Position numbers and translations under genes: made by a program. The notes under the pieces were generated by a model. That model was not told where the DNA came from. It was given only the letters and a program-made list of their open reading frames with translations, and ran no database searches. Source: Pseudomonas anguilliseptica (GTDB lineage: Bacteria > Pseudomonadota > Gammaproteobacteria > Pseudomonadales > Pseudomonadaceae). Taken from it: DNA of 64,000 nt. The stretch is taken from NCBI RefSeq assembly GCF_900105355.1, contig NZ_FNSC01000002.1:62001-126000 (forward strand), written 5' to 3'. Positions within the stretch are counted from its first letter, which is position 1. The number at the start of each line of letters is the position of its first letter. Positions 1 through 9,085 of this stretch are shown piece after piece.

Positions 1-1665
1 TGTTGGTCAGTGTCGTCGTGCGTACCTCTGCGCCTTTGCTTAAGAGGCTGGCAAACTGCGGGAAACTCAGCTCCTGGCTGCCCAGGGGGCGACCGCGCAC
101 AGTGTCGCGGCTGCGATGTTTGTCGCTGCGTCGGCTTTCAGTGCCTGTGGGCAAGGTAAAGCGGCGATTTGCGGCAAAGTCGTGGCAAAAATGCATGCAC
201 GCCAGCGCGTTCAGTTCACTGGACGGTGATAGTGCGAGTAAGTGCCCAAGGCCGACCAGATCCAGGTGGGCTTCAGCATCCTGTGAGGTGGGGTTGCCAA
301 AGTAGGTCGGTAGTTTTTGCATGCGGGCGGCGCTGATGTTTTCCCAGCTGGGGTCGCACAGCAGGACACGGTTACCGAGGTCTTGCAGTGCTGTGCCGAG
401 TGCCCGAGCCACCGGATTGGCCCCGATGATAAGAAACCCGCTTGGGGCTGGTTCTGCCACCTTCAAGAGTTTGGCCAGCGGCCGCGCGGTCGCGCTCTGC
501 AAGACCACGGTGCCAATAATAACGGCGAAGGTGAGCGGCACGAGCAGTTGGGCGCCGTCATAGCCCAGTTCCTCCAAGCGGATGGCAAAAATGGCTGAAA
601 CGGCCGCAGCCACGATGCCGCGCGGGGATATCCAGGCCAGCAGTGCTCGCTCGCGCCAGTTCAGGCTGGAGCCAAAGGTGGACAGCGCCACGTTGAGTGG
701 GCGGCGACAAACTGGATGATGGCCAGCAGTATCAATACCGCCGGGCCCAGGGCGAGTAGGGCGCCCAGGTCGAGGCGCGCGGCCAGCAGGATGAACAGGC
801 TGGAAATCAACAGCACGCTGAGGTTTTCCTTGAAGTGCAGAATATGCCGAACGTCGACGCCCTTCATATTCGCCAGCCACATGCCCATCAGTGTCACGGC
901 GAGTAGGCCAGACTCATGCATGGCTGCGTTCGCGGCAATAAACGCCCCCAGCACGGTGGCCAATACGGCCAGGTTATGCAGGTAGTCCGGCAGCCATTGG
1001 CGCTTTAACACCTGGCCCAGTGCCCAGCCGCTGGCGATCCCGAATCCGCTGCCGCAGGCGATCACGCCAGCGAAGGTCACCAGGCCATTGCTCCAGCCAT
1101 TGCCTTCATTGCTAGCGATGATAAAGCTGTACACGACAACGGCGAGTAGCGCGCCAATCGGGTCAATAACAATGCCTTCCCAGCGCAATGTTGGCGACGG
1201 AGGCTTTCGGGCGGACGACACGAAGCATAGGCACGATGACCGTGGGGCCGGTGACCAGTGTCAGGGTGCCGAACAGCAGTGCCATCTCCCACTCAAAACC
1301 CAGCAGGTAGTGCGTGCTTGCAGCACTGCCCTCCCCCCCCCCCCCCCCCCCCCCCCCCCCCAGGTGGCCAGTGCGCCCACGGTTACCATGCGCCTTACTA
1401 CGCTGCCGATCTCGCGCCACTCGGATAAATGAAGGGTTAGGCTGCCTTCGAACAGAATCAGTGCCACGGCCATTGAGACCAATGGGAATAACAAGCTGCC
1501 GAACAGGGATTGAGGGTCCAGCCAACCCAGTACAGGTCCCGCAAGTATCCCGGCTATCAGCAGAAACAAGATGGCGGGTAGGCGTAAGCGCCAGGCTAGC
1601 CACTGACAGGCGAGGGCGCTTACGCCGATGGCGGCAAAGGCCAGAAGAATATGCTGTTCGTTCAT
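1..1665 (-). pseudogene. Cation/proton antiporter (CPA1/KefB-type) with TrkA-N-like end, frame-broken, 3' end outside window
   Basis: A sodium/hydrogen-antiporter-type inner membrane protein read leftward from an ATG at 1665, preceded by AAGGA. The first 100 or so residues contain several hydrophobic helices. The frame then enters a 29-base run (C on the plus strand, 1333-1361) and must shift to continue into the expected transmembrane sequence around HYLLGFEWE. It must shift again near 1190, before LRWEGIVIDP, and near 703, before RPLNVALSTF. The part below about 480 resembles a nucleotide-binding TrkA-N domain that would sense NAD(H) or similar. Removing the frame breaks gives a continuous family-like protein, so this is one damaged gene and not several small ones. 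The gene is divergent from xerD. The breaks could be real decay, phase variation at the G run, or assembly error; three independent breaks favour decay or poor sequence. Confidence 0.75.
1333..1361. repeat. 29-base mononucleotide C tract (poly-G on the coding strand)
   Basis: Twenty-nine consecutive C residues lie inside the antiporter gene, where they would encode polyglycine between two transmembrane segments. Upstream and downstream frames differ by one position across the tract, so 30 or 27 bases would rejoin them. A run this long is unlike anything else in the window. Confidence 0.95.
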
Positions 1666-1748
1666 CAAGGGTCCTTGTGGTGAGCCCTGGCCCTGCATGG
1701 CCAAGCTGTGAAAGACTAACCTGCTTTAACCTGCCGCCATAGTTCCGT

Positions 1749-2645
1749 ATGCCCGCCATCGACCACCCCTTGATTGACCGTTTCGTGGAAGCCCTGTGGC
1801 TGGAGAAAGGGCTGTCGGCGCACACGCGCGCTGCCTACCGCAGTGATTTGGCGCTGTTTAATGGTTGGTTGCAGGTGCGTGACGTGCAACTGGCCGACGC
1901 GGGGCGTGAGTTGATTCTTGATCATCTGGCCTGGCGCCTGAATGAAGGCTACAAGGCGCGCTCTACCGCGCGCTTGCTCTCGGGGTTGCGCGGCTTCTAC
2001 CGGTTTCTCTTGCGTGAACAGTTAATCAGTCGTGACCCGACGCTGCAGGTGGATTTACCGCAACTGGGGCGACCACTACCCAAGTCGTTGTCCGAGGCCG
2101 ATGTCGAGGCTCTGTTGGCCGCTCCTGAGTTGGAAGATCCGATTGGTTTGCGCGATCGTGCGATGCTTGAGGTGCTCTATGCCTGTGGCTTGCGCGTCAG
2201 CGAGCTGATTAGCTTGACGCTGGAACAAGTCAATCTGCGTCAGGGCGTGCTACGGGTATTTGGCAAGGGCAGTAAGGAGCGCCTGGTGCCGCTGGGTGAA
2301 GAGGCGATCGCCTGGATTGAGCGTTACAGCAAGGAGGCGCGGCCATTTCTGCTCGATGGCAAGCCCAGCGATGTGCTGTTCCCGAGCCTGCGTGGCGAGC
2401 AGATGACCCGGCAGACTTTCTGGTATCGCATCAAGCACCAGGCTAGGGTAGCGGGTATTGCCAAGAGCCTGTCGCCGCACACCCTGCGCCATGCCTTCGC
2501 TACCCATTTGCTCAATCATGGCGCTGATCTGCGTGTGGTGCAGATGCTGCTGGGGCATAGCGATCTTTCAACTACGCAAATCTATACCCATGTTGCTCGT
2601 GCGCGCCTGCAGGAGTTGCATGCGCGGCACCACCCGCGCGGCTGA
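1749..2645 (+). CDS. xerD: Site-specific tyrosine recombinase XerD
   Basis: XerD works with XerC at the dif site to resolve chromosome dimers at the septum. The 298-residue length is the usual one. The N-terminal SAM-like core-binding domain covers about residues 5-95. The catalytic domain shows Arg in CGLRVSEL (residue 149), the Lys in GKGSKER, HTLRHAF carrying the His-x-x-Arg pair, and LGHSDLSTTQIYTH with the second His and the nucleophilic Tyr. The ATG at 1749 gives the usual N-terminus. The gene starts 84 bases from the divergent antiporter gene and is followed by dsbC, an arrangement common in pseudomonads. Confidence 0.97.
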   Translation: MPAIDHPLIDRFVEALWLEKGLSAHTRAAYRSDLALFNGWLQVRDVQLADAGRELILDHLAWRLNEGYKARSTARLLSGLRGFYRFLLREQLISRDPTLQVDLPQLGRPLPKSLSEADVEALLAAPELEDPIGLRDRAMLEVLYACGLRVSELISLTLEQVNLRQGVLRVFGKGSKERLVPLGEEAIAWIERYSKEARPFLLDGKPSDVLFPSLRGEQMTRQTFWYRIKHQARVAGIAKSLSPHTLRHAFATHLLNHGADLRVVQMLLGHSDLSTTQIYTHVARARLQELHARHHPRG

Positions 2646-2737
2646 GCGCGCCGTCCAGCCTGCAGTGGTCGGTCTCTGTGGGCTTATATGGTAGGCTGCG
2701 TCATCCTTTATTAAGTCATCTTCTGTCGGGAGTTTGT

Positions 2738-3463
2738 ATGCGTTTCAACCGCATTGTTGTCGCGTTGGCCTTGGGGCTAGTCAGCACTATGGGTGTTGCC
2801 GCTGATCCTGATCAGGCGATCCGTAGTACTCTCAAGGCGATTGACCCTGGGCTGCCAATCGAGGCCATTGCCGAAAGCCCGATGACCGGTCTGTACCAAG
2901 TACAGCTGCAAGGCGGCCGCCAGCTCTATGCCAGCGAAGATGGTCAGTTTTTGCTGCAGGGCTACCTGTTTCAGGTCAAGGATGGCAAGCCGGTTAACTT
3001 GACCGAGGCTGCCGAGAGCAAGGGTGTGGTCAAGCTGCTGGATGCCATCCCAGTCTCGGAAATGGTGGTGTTTGCGCCCAAGCAGCCGAAAACCCATATC
3101 ACTGTATTTACCGACACCGATTGTGGCTATTGCCAGAAGCTGCACAGCGAAGTGCCTGAGCTGAACCTCCTGGGTGTTGAGGTGCGTTATTTGGCCTTCC
3201 CGCGCCAGGGGCTGGAAAGCGCGGCGGCAAAAGAGTTGTCGAATGTCTGGTGCGCCAAGGACCAGCAGGATGCCATGAATCGCGCGAAGAGCCGCCAAAG
3301 CGTTGCAGATGCTCAGTGCGACAGCCCGGTAGCCAAGCAGTACGCGCTCGGGCAGATGATCGGGGTCAGCGGTACGCCGGCCATCGTGTTGGCCAACGGC
3401 AAGATCATTCCCGGCTATCAACCAGCACCGCAGCTGGCGAAAATAGCCCTGGAATCCAAGTGA
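2738..3463 (+). CDS. dsbC: Thiol:disulfide interchange protein DsbC
   Basis: A periplasmic disulfide isomerase that reshuffles wrong disulfides and is kept reduced by DsbD. The ATG at 2738 follows a GGGAG site and begins a signal peptide (MRFNRIVVALALGL, cleavage expected after VAA). An N-terminal dimerisation domain is followed by the thioredoxin-fold domain with the CGYC active site at about residues 129-132 of the precursor. The cis-proline loop GTPAIVL lies near the end. The mature size of about 220 residues is normal. An in-frame start 20 codons upstream exists but would bury the signal peptide. The gene ends in a strong hairpin terminator, so hom is probably transcribed separately. Confidence 0.96.
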   Translation: MRFNRIVVALALGLVSTMGVAADPDQAIRSTLKAIDPGLPIEAIAESPMTGLYQVQLQGGRQLYASEDGQFLLQGYLFQVKDGKPVNLTEAAESKGVVKLLDAIPVSEMVVFAPKQPKTHITVFTDTDCGYCQKLHSEVPELNLLGVEVRYLAFPRQGLESAAAKELSNVWCAKDQQDAMNRAKSRQSVADAQCDSPVAKQYALGQMIGVSGTPAIVLANGKIIPGYQPAPQLAKIALESK

Positions 3464-3494
3464 TCTGAGGCTCGCGCCTGATTGACTAATAAAC

Positions 3495-3523
3495 AGCCGC
3501 TTCGTATGGTGCGGCTCTTTTTC
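3495..3523 (+). terminator. Rho-independent terminator after dsbC
   Basis: AGCCGC and GCGGCT form a six-base-pair stem around a ten-base loop, followed directly by CTTTTTC. Confidence 0.8.
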
Positions 3524-3576
3524 TACGGCCGGGGCTTGCTCCGGCCGTTTTACGCAGTGCAGATGGGGAGTTCAGT

Positions 3577-4881
3577 GTGAACCCGGTGAAAGTAGGCATC
3601 TGTGGGCTGGGTACCGTCGGTGGCGGTACGTTGAATGTACTCAAGCGAAACGCCGAGGAAATTACCCGGCGCGCAGGGCGTGGCATTGAAGTCGCCCAGA
3701 TTGCCATTCGCTCGCCCAAGCCGCAGTACGACACCACCGGTATTAGCCTGACCAGCGATGTCTTCGAGCTGGTGAACAACCCTGAGATCGATATCGTTAT
3801 CGAGCTGATCGGCGGTTACACCCTGGCCAGGGACTTGGTGCTCAAGGCCATCGACAACGGCAAGCATGTGGTCACCGCGAACAAGGCGCTGATTGCCGTG
3901 CACGGCAATGAAATCTTCGCCAAAGCCCGCGAGAAGGGTGTGATCGTCGCCTTCGAAGCCGCCGTTGCCGGTGGTATCCCGGTGGTCAAGGCCATTCGTG
4001 AAGGCCTGGCGGCCAACCGCATCAACTGGCTGGCCGGCATCATTAACGGTACTGGCAACTTTATCCTCAGCGAAATGCGCGAAAAGGGTCGTACCTTTGA
4101 TGGCGTGCTGGCCGAGGCGCAGGCGCTTGGGTATGCCGAAGCCGATCCGACCTTCGACGTCGAAGGCATCGACGCTGCACACAAGCTGACCATCCTGGCT
4201 TCGATCGCCTTTGGTATTCCGCTGCAGTTTGACAAGGCCTACACCGAGGGCATCACCAAACTGACCACGGCTGATGTGAACTACGCAGAAGCACTGGGTT
4301 ACCGCATCAAACACCTGGGTGTGGCCCGTCGCACTGATGCGGGTATCGAGTTGCGCGTACATCCGACATTGATCCCGGCGGACCGCCTGATCGCCAACGT
4401 CAATGGCGTGATGAACGCTGTCATGGTCAATGGCGACGCTGCTGGCAGTACATTGTTCTATGGCGCTGGCGCCGGTATGGAGCCGACTGCTTCCTCGGTT
4501 ATCGCCGATCTGGTTGACGTGGTTCGCGCGCTAACGGCCGATCCAACCAATCGCGTGCCGCACCTGGCCTTTCAGCCGGACTCGCTGTCCGATCACCCGA
4601 TTCTGCCGATCGAAGCTTGTGAGAGTGCTTATTACCTGCGCATTCAGGCCAAGGACCACCCGGGCGTGCTGGCTCAGGTAGCGAGCATCCTGTCGGCGCG
4701 CGGGATCAATATCGAGTCGATCATGCAGAAGGAAGTCGAGGAGCAAGATGGTCTGGTGCCGATGATCCTGGTCACTCATCGTGTGGTCGAAGCGCAGATC
4801 AATGAGGCGATCAGCGCCCTTGAAGTGCTGGACGATGTGGTCGGCAGCGTTGTGCGTATCCGCGTCGAGCAGTTGAACTAA
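3577..4881 (+). CDS. hom: Homoserine dehydrogenase
   Basis: Reduces aspartate semialdehyde to homoserine in the threonine/methionine branch of the aspartate pathway. The GTG at 3577 is preceded by GGGGAG (3565-3570). The N-terminus has a nucleotide-binding GLGTVGGGT loop, the middle holds the conserved NKALIA and GIINGTGNFIL segments, and the C-terminus is an ACT domain (about residues 350-425, starting near YYLRIQAKDHPGVL) that would sense threonine. The 434-residue length is that of the monofunctional, ACT-containing enzyme. thrC follows after 58 bases, so the two steps toward threonine are next to each other. Confidence 0.97.
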   Translation: MNPVKVGICGLGTVGGGTLNVLKRNAEEITRRAGRGIEVAQIAIRSPKPQYDTTGISLTSDVFELVNNPEIDIVIELIGGYTLARDLVLKAIDNGKHVVTANKALIAVHGNEIFAKAREKGVIVAFEAAVAGGIPVVKAIREGLAANRINWLAGIINGTGNFILSEMREKGRTFDGVLAEAQALGYAEADPTFDVEGIDAAHKLTILASIAFGIPLQFDKAYTEGITKLTTADVNYAEALGYRIKHLGVARRTDAGIELRVHPTLIPADRLIANVNGVMNAVMVNGDAAGSTLFYGAGAGMEPTASSVIADLVDVVRALTADPTNRVPHLAFQPDSLSDHPILPIEACESAYYLRIQAKDHPGVLAQVASILSARGINIESIMQKEVEEQDGLVPMILVTHRVVEAQINEAISALEVLDDVVGSVVRIRVEQLN

Positions 4882-4891
4882 TCAGCCTCTG

Positions 4892-4913
4892 GCCGCAGGC
4901 TGCTGCGGCTTTT
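4892..4913 (+). terminator. Weak hairpin between hom and thrC
   Basis: GCCGCA and TGCGGC pair around a six-base loop and are followed by TTTT. It is weaker than the other terminators here and may only lower read-through into thrC. Confidence 0.4.
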
Positions 4914-4939
4914 AAAGATTCAACCGAAGGTTTGCCCCT

Positions 4940-6349
4940 ATGCGCTATATCAGTACCCGTGGCCAGGCACCGGCCCTGAATTTTGAAGATGTGCTGCTCG
5001 CTGGCCTGGCCAGTGATGGCGGCCTCTATGTGCCGGAAAACCTGCCGCGTTTCACCCAGGAAGAGATCGCCTCCTGGGCCGGCCTGCCGTACCACGAGTT
5101 GGCCTTCCGGGTAATGCGCCCGTTTGTCGCCGGCAGCATTCCGGATGCCGACTTCAAAAAGATCCTCGAAGAAACCTACGGCGTGTTCGCCCATAGCGCC
5201 GTCGCGCCACTGCGTCAGCTGAACGGCAACGAGTGGGTGCTGGAGTTGTTCCACGGTCCGACCCTGGCTTTCAAGGACTTCGCCCTGCAGTTGCTCGGCC
5301 GTTTGCTCGACTATGTACTGGCCAAGCGCAACGAGCGCGTGGTGATCATGGGTGCGACCTCCGGTGATACCGGCTCGGCGGCCATCGAGGGCTGCAAGGC
5401 CTGCGACAACGTTGACATTTTCATCATGCGCCCGCACAACCGTGTGTCCGAGGTGCAGCGTCGGCAGATGACCACCATTCTCGGTGACAACATCCATAAC
5501 ATCGCCATCGAAGGCAACTTCGATGACTGCCAGGAAATGGTCAAGGACAGCTTTGCTGATCAGAGCTTCCTCAAGGGCACCCGTCTGGTTGCAGTCAACT
5601 CGATCAACTGGGCGCGGATCATGGCCCAGATTGTTTACTACTTTCACGCAGCCCTGCAGCTGGGTGGCCCATCGCGCTCCATCGCGTTCTCGGTGCCGAC
5701 CGGTAACTTCGGCGACATCTTCGCCGGCTACCTGGCGCGCAACATGGGCCTGCCGATCAGTCAGCTAATCGTCGCCACCAACCGCAATGACATCCTCCAT
5801 CGCTTTATGAGCGGCAATCAGTATGTGAAGGATGAACTGCACCCGACCCTGTCGCCGTCCATGGACATCATGGTCTCGTCGAATTTCGAGCGTCTGCTGT
5901 TCGACCTGCACGGTCGCAACGGCGCGGCAATCGCCGAGCTGATGGCCACCTTCAAGCAGGGTGGTGGTTTCAGTGTCGAGCAAGACCGTTGGACCGAGGC
6001 GCGCAAGGTGTTCGACTCCCTGGCGGTGGACGATTCGCAGACCTGCGAAACCATTGCTGAGGTGTTCAAGGAAAGCGGCGAGCTGCTCGATCCGCATACC
6101 GCCATTGGCGTGCGTGCCGCTCGTGAGTGCCGCCGCAGTCTGGCGACGCCGATGGTCATCCTTGGCACTGCGCACCCGGTCAAGTTCCCCGAGGCGGTGG
6201 AGAAGGCCGGTGTTGGTCAGGCGCCGGCGCTGCCCGCGCATCTGGCGGATCTGTTCGAGCGCGAGGAGCGCTGCACGGTACTGGCCAATGATCTGAAAAC
6301 CGTACAGAGCTTCGTGGCTCAGCACGGCAATCGCGGCAAGCCGCTGTAA
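4940..6349 (+). CDS. thrC: Threonine synthase
   Basis: PLP-dependent enzyme converting O-phosphohomoserine to threonine. The 469-residue protein begins MRYISTRGQAPALNFEDVLL, typical of the family. The PLP-binding Lys lies in PTLAFKDFALQLL (about residue 115), followed by the GATSGDTGSAA phosphate loop. The C-terminal half has the conserved VPTGNFGDIFAGY segment. It sits directly behind hom and ahead of a strong terminator, so hom-thrC is the likely transcription unit. Confidence 0.97.
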   Translation: MRYISTRGQAPALNFEDVLLAGLASDGGLYVPENLPRFTQEEIASWAGLPYHELAFRVMRPFVAGSIPDADFKKILEETYGVFAHSAVAPLRQLNGNEWVLELFHGPTLAFKDFALQLLGRLLDYVLAKRNERVVIMGATSGDTGSAAIEGCKACDNVDIFIMRPHNRVSEVQRRQMTTILGDNIHNIAIEGNFDDCQEMVKDSFADQSFLKGTRLVAVNSINWARIMAQIVYYFHAALQLGGPSRSIAFSVPTGNFGDIFAGYLARNMGLPISQLIVATNRNDILHRFMSGNQYVKDELHPTLSPSMDIMVSSNFERLLFDLHGRNGAAIAELMATFKQGGGFSVEQDRWTEARKVFDSLAVDDSQTCETIAEVFKESGELLDPHTAIGVRAARECRRSLATPMVILGTAHPVKFPEAVEKAGVGQAPALPAHLADLFEREERCTVLANDLKTVQSFVAQHGNRGKPL

Positions 6350-6367
6350 ACCAGGCGCTGGTCGACA

Positions 6368-6399
6368 AAGCCGGTACCCGCAAGGGGCCGGCTTTTTTT
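6368..6399 (+). terminator. Rho-independent terminator after thrC
   Basis: AAGCCGG and CCGGCTT form a seven-base-pair stem, followed by a run of seven T. Confidence 0.9.
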
Positions 6400-6440
6400 G
6401 CGGCTATGCTCTGGGTAGTTTGTTTGGGCTGGAGTGTGTC

Positions 6441-6701
6441 ATGGCTGAGTTTGATCAGGATTTGCCGGTGCAGGTGATAGCGGCGCTTGAGCGTGGGCAG
6501 AAAATCGAGGCAATCAAATTGCTGCGTGAGCTCAAGGGTATTGGCTTGAAAGAGGCCAAGGAGGCCGTGGATGGCTACACGCTTGAGCGACAGCCGGATG
6601 GTGTCTCGGTAGTGCAGTCGGGCGGGCATGGCGGTATCTTCTGGTTGTTAGGCTTGCTTGTGCTGGGCGCCGCAGTCGCCTGGTTGTTAGGCGCGTTCTA
6701 G
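6441..6701 (+). CDS. Small membrane protein with ribosomal L7/L12 C-terminal-like domain
   Basis: An 86-residue protein from the ATG at 6441; a longer in-frame start at 6420 adds seven residues without a better ribosome site. Residues about 15-45 (QKIEAIKLLRELKG then LKEAKEAVDGY) match the helix pattern of the L7/L12 C-terminal domain, the part that recruits translation GTPases in the ribosomal protein. The last 25 residues form one hydrophobic helix (IFWLLGLLVLGAAVAWLLGAF). So the fold seems reused on a membrane anchor, facing the cytoplasm if tail-anchored. The function is unknown to me. The gene stands alone between the thrC terminator and a solute-binding protein gene. Confidence 0.75.
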   Translation: MAEFDQDLPVQVIAALERGQKIEAIKLLRELKGIGLKEAKEAVDGYTLERQPDGVSVVQSGGHGGIFWLLGLLVLGAAVAWLLGAF

Positions 6702-6740
6702 CGGCAGTGCATTGTGCGGTAGGGGTAGTAGGGTGATGGC

Positions 6741-7475
6741 GTGAAGTGGTTGAGCAATGTGGTTTTTCTGCTGTGTGGTGTCTGTCCCTTGGCTGGCGTC
6801 AACGCCGCTACCTTTGAAGTCGGCTTTTATAACTACCCGCCGATGATGATCGAACAGGGGGAAATCGGTATCTATCAGGATATCTTCGATGAGCTAGGCA
6901 AGCTCACGGGTGACACCTTCAGCGTGCAGTGCTACCCCTATCCGCGTATTGGCCTGCTGTTCAATGGTGGGCAGCTCGATATCGAGCCGGGAGTCTATCC
7001 GGGTTGGGTGCGCAGTCAGCCGACCCCCGGAGTGTTTTCGGTGCCGTTCGGCAAGGTTGTTGATGTCATGATGTTTGCCCCGGGTAAGGCTTTCCCGGTG
7101 GCGCGGCCTGAGGATTTACGCGGCAAGTCAGTAGGGCTGGTTCGTGGTTATGCCTGCCCTGATTTGCGCGCGCTGATTGAGGCGGGACAGCTTGATCGGC
7201 GCAACGCGTTGAATGAAGCGCAGCTGCTGGAAATGTTGGCGAAATCGCGGTTTGATCAAATTGTGGTCAACAAGGCGATTGCGCAATACAGCCTGGCAAA
7301 GCCCCCGGATTACCGTCATCTCGAGATCGGCGATGTAATGAGCTCTTTTGATGTCAGCATGCGCGTTCATCCGCGCCACGAAGCCTGGCTGGATAAGCTG
7401 GATGCGGCCATTTTGACGCTCAAGCGGCGCGGCGTTATTGAGGGGATCTACGCCAAATGCGGCGTTCACCTCTAG
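6741..7475 (+). CDS. Periplasmic solute-binding protein, family 3 (amino-acid type)
   Basis: A 244-residue exported protein starting at GTG 6741. The first 22 residues are a signal peptide ending near GVNA-ATF. The mature part has the pattern of bacterial extracellular solute-binding protein family 3: a short start (FEVGFYNYPPMMIEQG), the GQLDIEPGVYPGW segment and the hinge-like RPEDLRGKSVGLVRG. No permease or ATPase gene is adjacent, so it may be an orphan binding protein or a sensor of small molecules and not a transporter part. The ligand cannot be told from the sequence. Confidence 0.8.
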   Translation: MKWLSNVVFLLCGVCPLAGVNAATFEVGFYNYPPMMIEQGEIGIYQDIFDELGKLTGDTFSVQCYPYPRIGLLFNGGQLDIEPGVYPGWVRSQPTPGVFSVPFGKVVDVMMFAPGKAFPVARPEDLRGKSVGLVRGYACPDLRALIEAGQLDRRNALNEAQLLEMLAKSRFDQIVVNKAIAQYSLAKPPDYRHLEIGDVMSSFDVSMRVHPRHEAWLDKLDAAILTLKRRGVIEGIYAKCGVHL

Positions 7476-7557
7476 CGGGTTGTTGGAGCACTGCCTGCGT
7501 TGGCAGTCCTGCGTTAAAGCGGCCTGCTAGCTAGAGCCCGTTTGCTGGGGCTGCTGA

Positions 7558-8757
7558 TTAGATGGCGCCATCGCTATGCAATTGGGCGATCTGCTCACGG
7601 CTATAACCCAGCCCGCTCAGCACCTGTTCATTGTGCTCGCCCAGCTCCGGGCCGACCCAGTTCACCTCTCCCGGTGTGTCGCTCAGTTTGGGCACGATGC
7701 CGGGCATCTTGAAGGCTTTGCCGTCGGGCAGCTTGGCCGATAGAAGCATTTCTCGGGCGAGAAATTGCGGGTCGTGGAACATGTCATCGGCGCTGAAAAT
7801 GCGGCTGGCGGGGACATCAGCCTGATTCAAGGTTGCCTGCACCTGCTCCAGCGGCAGCGAGCCGACCCAGCGGTCGATCACGCCATAGATCTCATCGCGT
7901 CGGGCGTCACGACCATCATTGCTGGTTAGCGTCGTGTCATCGGCCAGGTCCTGGCGGCCGATGGCCTGCATAAAACGTTTGAAGATCGCATCACCGTTGG
8001 CGCCGATCTGGATATGTTTGCCATCGCTGCTGGTATGGATGGAGGAGGGCGTGATGCCGGGCATGATATTGCCGGTGCGCTCGCGGATAAAACCGAACAC
8101 ATCGAACTCCGGTACCGTGGACTCCATCATGGCGAAGATCGCCTCATACAGCGCCACATCCACCATCTGCCCGCTGCCGTCGTTGACCTCGCGATGACGC
8201 AGTGCCATCAGCGCGCCGATCACGCCCCACAGCGCGGCGATCGAATCGCCAATCGAGATGCCGGTGCGTACCGGCGGCCTATCCTCGAAACCGGTGATAT
8301 AGCGCAGCCCGCCCATGGATTCACCCACGGTGCCGAAACCCGGTTGATCCTTCATCGGTCCGGTCTGCCCGAAGCCGGAAAGGCGCACCATCACCAGCTT
8401 GGGGTTCAGTGCGTGCAGCACCTCCCAGCCCAGGCCGAGTTTTTCCAGTACGCCTGGGCGAAAGTTCTCAATAAGAATGTCCGCCTCGCTGAGCAACTTC
8501 TTCAGCACCTCACGGCCGGCCTCGTGTTTGAGATTGAGGGTGATCGACTGCTTGTTGCGCGCCTGTACAAACCACCACAGCGACGTGCCCTCGTACAGCT
8601 TGCGCCACTTGCGCAGCGGGTCGCCGCCATCCGGTGACTCGACTTTGATTGCCTCGGCACCGAACTCGGCGCAGATGCGCGATGCAAATGGGCCGGCGAT
8701 CAAGGTGCCAAGTTCGATCACTTTCAGGTCGGCGAGGGGTTTGTTGGCTGTGCTCAT
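7558..8757 (-). CDS. CaiB/BaiF family (family III) CoA-transferase
   Basis: A cytoplasmic enzyme that moves CoA between carboxylic acids. The 399-residue protein starts with PLADLKVIELGTLIAGPFASR, the typical N-terminus of the family. It carries the conserved GGDPLRKW and NKQSITLNLK segments, and ISIGDSIAALWG contains the Asp that forms the acyl intermediate in this family. Substrates may be a dicarboxylic or aromatic acid, but no neighbouring catabolic gene gives a clue. It is read toward the solute-binding protein gene and divergently from the YjfI-like gene, across a 328-base spacer. Confidence 0.88.
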   Translation of the reverse strand: MSTANKPLADLKVIELGTLIAGPFASRICAEFGAEAIKVESPDGGDPLRKWRKLYEGTSLWWFVQARNKQSITLNLKHEAGREVLKKLLSEADILIENFRPGVLEKLGLGWEVLHALNPKLVMVRLSGFGQTGPMKDQPGFGTVGESMGGLRYITGFEDRPPVRTGISIGDSIAALWGVIGALMALRHREVNDGSGQMVDVALYEAIFAMMESTVPEFDVFGFIRERTGNIMPGITPSSIHTSSDGKHIQIGANGDAIFKRFMQAIGRQDLADDTTLTSNDGRDARRDEIYGVIDRWVGSLPLEQVQATLNQADVPASRIFSADDMFHDPQFLAREMLLSAKLPDGKAFKMPGIVPKLSDTPGEVNWVGPELGEHNEQVLSGLGYSREQIAQLHSDGAI

Positions 8758-9085
8758 AAGGGCTTCCGTTGGGTGGCGGGCTGGCCAAGGCTATTCGATT
8801 GTGAGTGCTGCGTCATATTTCAATGTCCGCTATCAGGCGTTGCGGCTGCGATGGGGTTGCAGATTTAGCTGTTTAGTTGGTGGGCGATATGGCGTTAAAT
8901 TGCCGTCACGAATGGATGCTCGGCACCGCTGGCCCTGGATGGTTTCCCTCCTGCGATTTTTCCCTGTGTGTTCTTTGCGGCGCTGCTCTTGAGCGGTTTG
9001 CTTGCGCGTGCCTGAAAATCAACAAACATGCGTTTTAAAATATTACATGTGATGTGTTGATTCATTACATGTGTAGGTCTAGTCT
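8758..9085. other. Divergent intergenic region, CoA-transferase / YjfI cassette
   Basis: This 328-base region holds no convincing gene. It is richer in A and T near 9020-9075, where the promoter and operator-like repeats of the cassette are described separately. Confidence 0.6.
9013..9073 (+). promoter_or_regulatory. Possible promoter and direct-repeat operator of the YjfI-PspA cassette
   Basis: ATTACATGTG occurs twice, at 9042-9051 and 9064-9073, spaced 22 bases start to start, i.e. about two helical turns, on the same DNA face. Each contains the palindrome ACATGT. A TAAAAT at 9036-9041 could be a -10 box, with TGAAAA 17 bases upstream as a poor -35. A repressor bound to the repeats would cover the start of transcription. 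The first cassette gene has a DNA-binding-like N-terminus, so self-control is conceivable. Confidence 0.4.
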
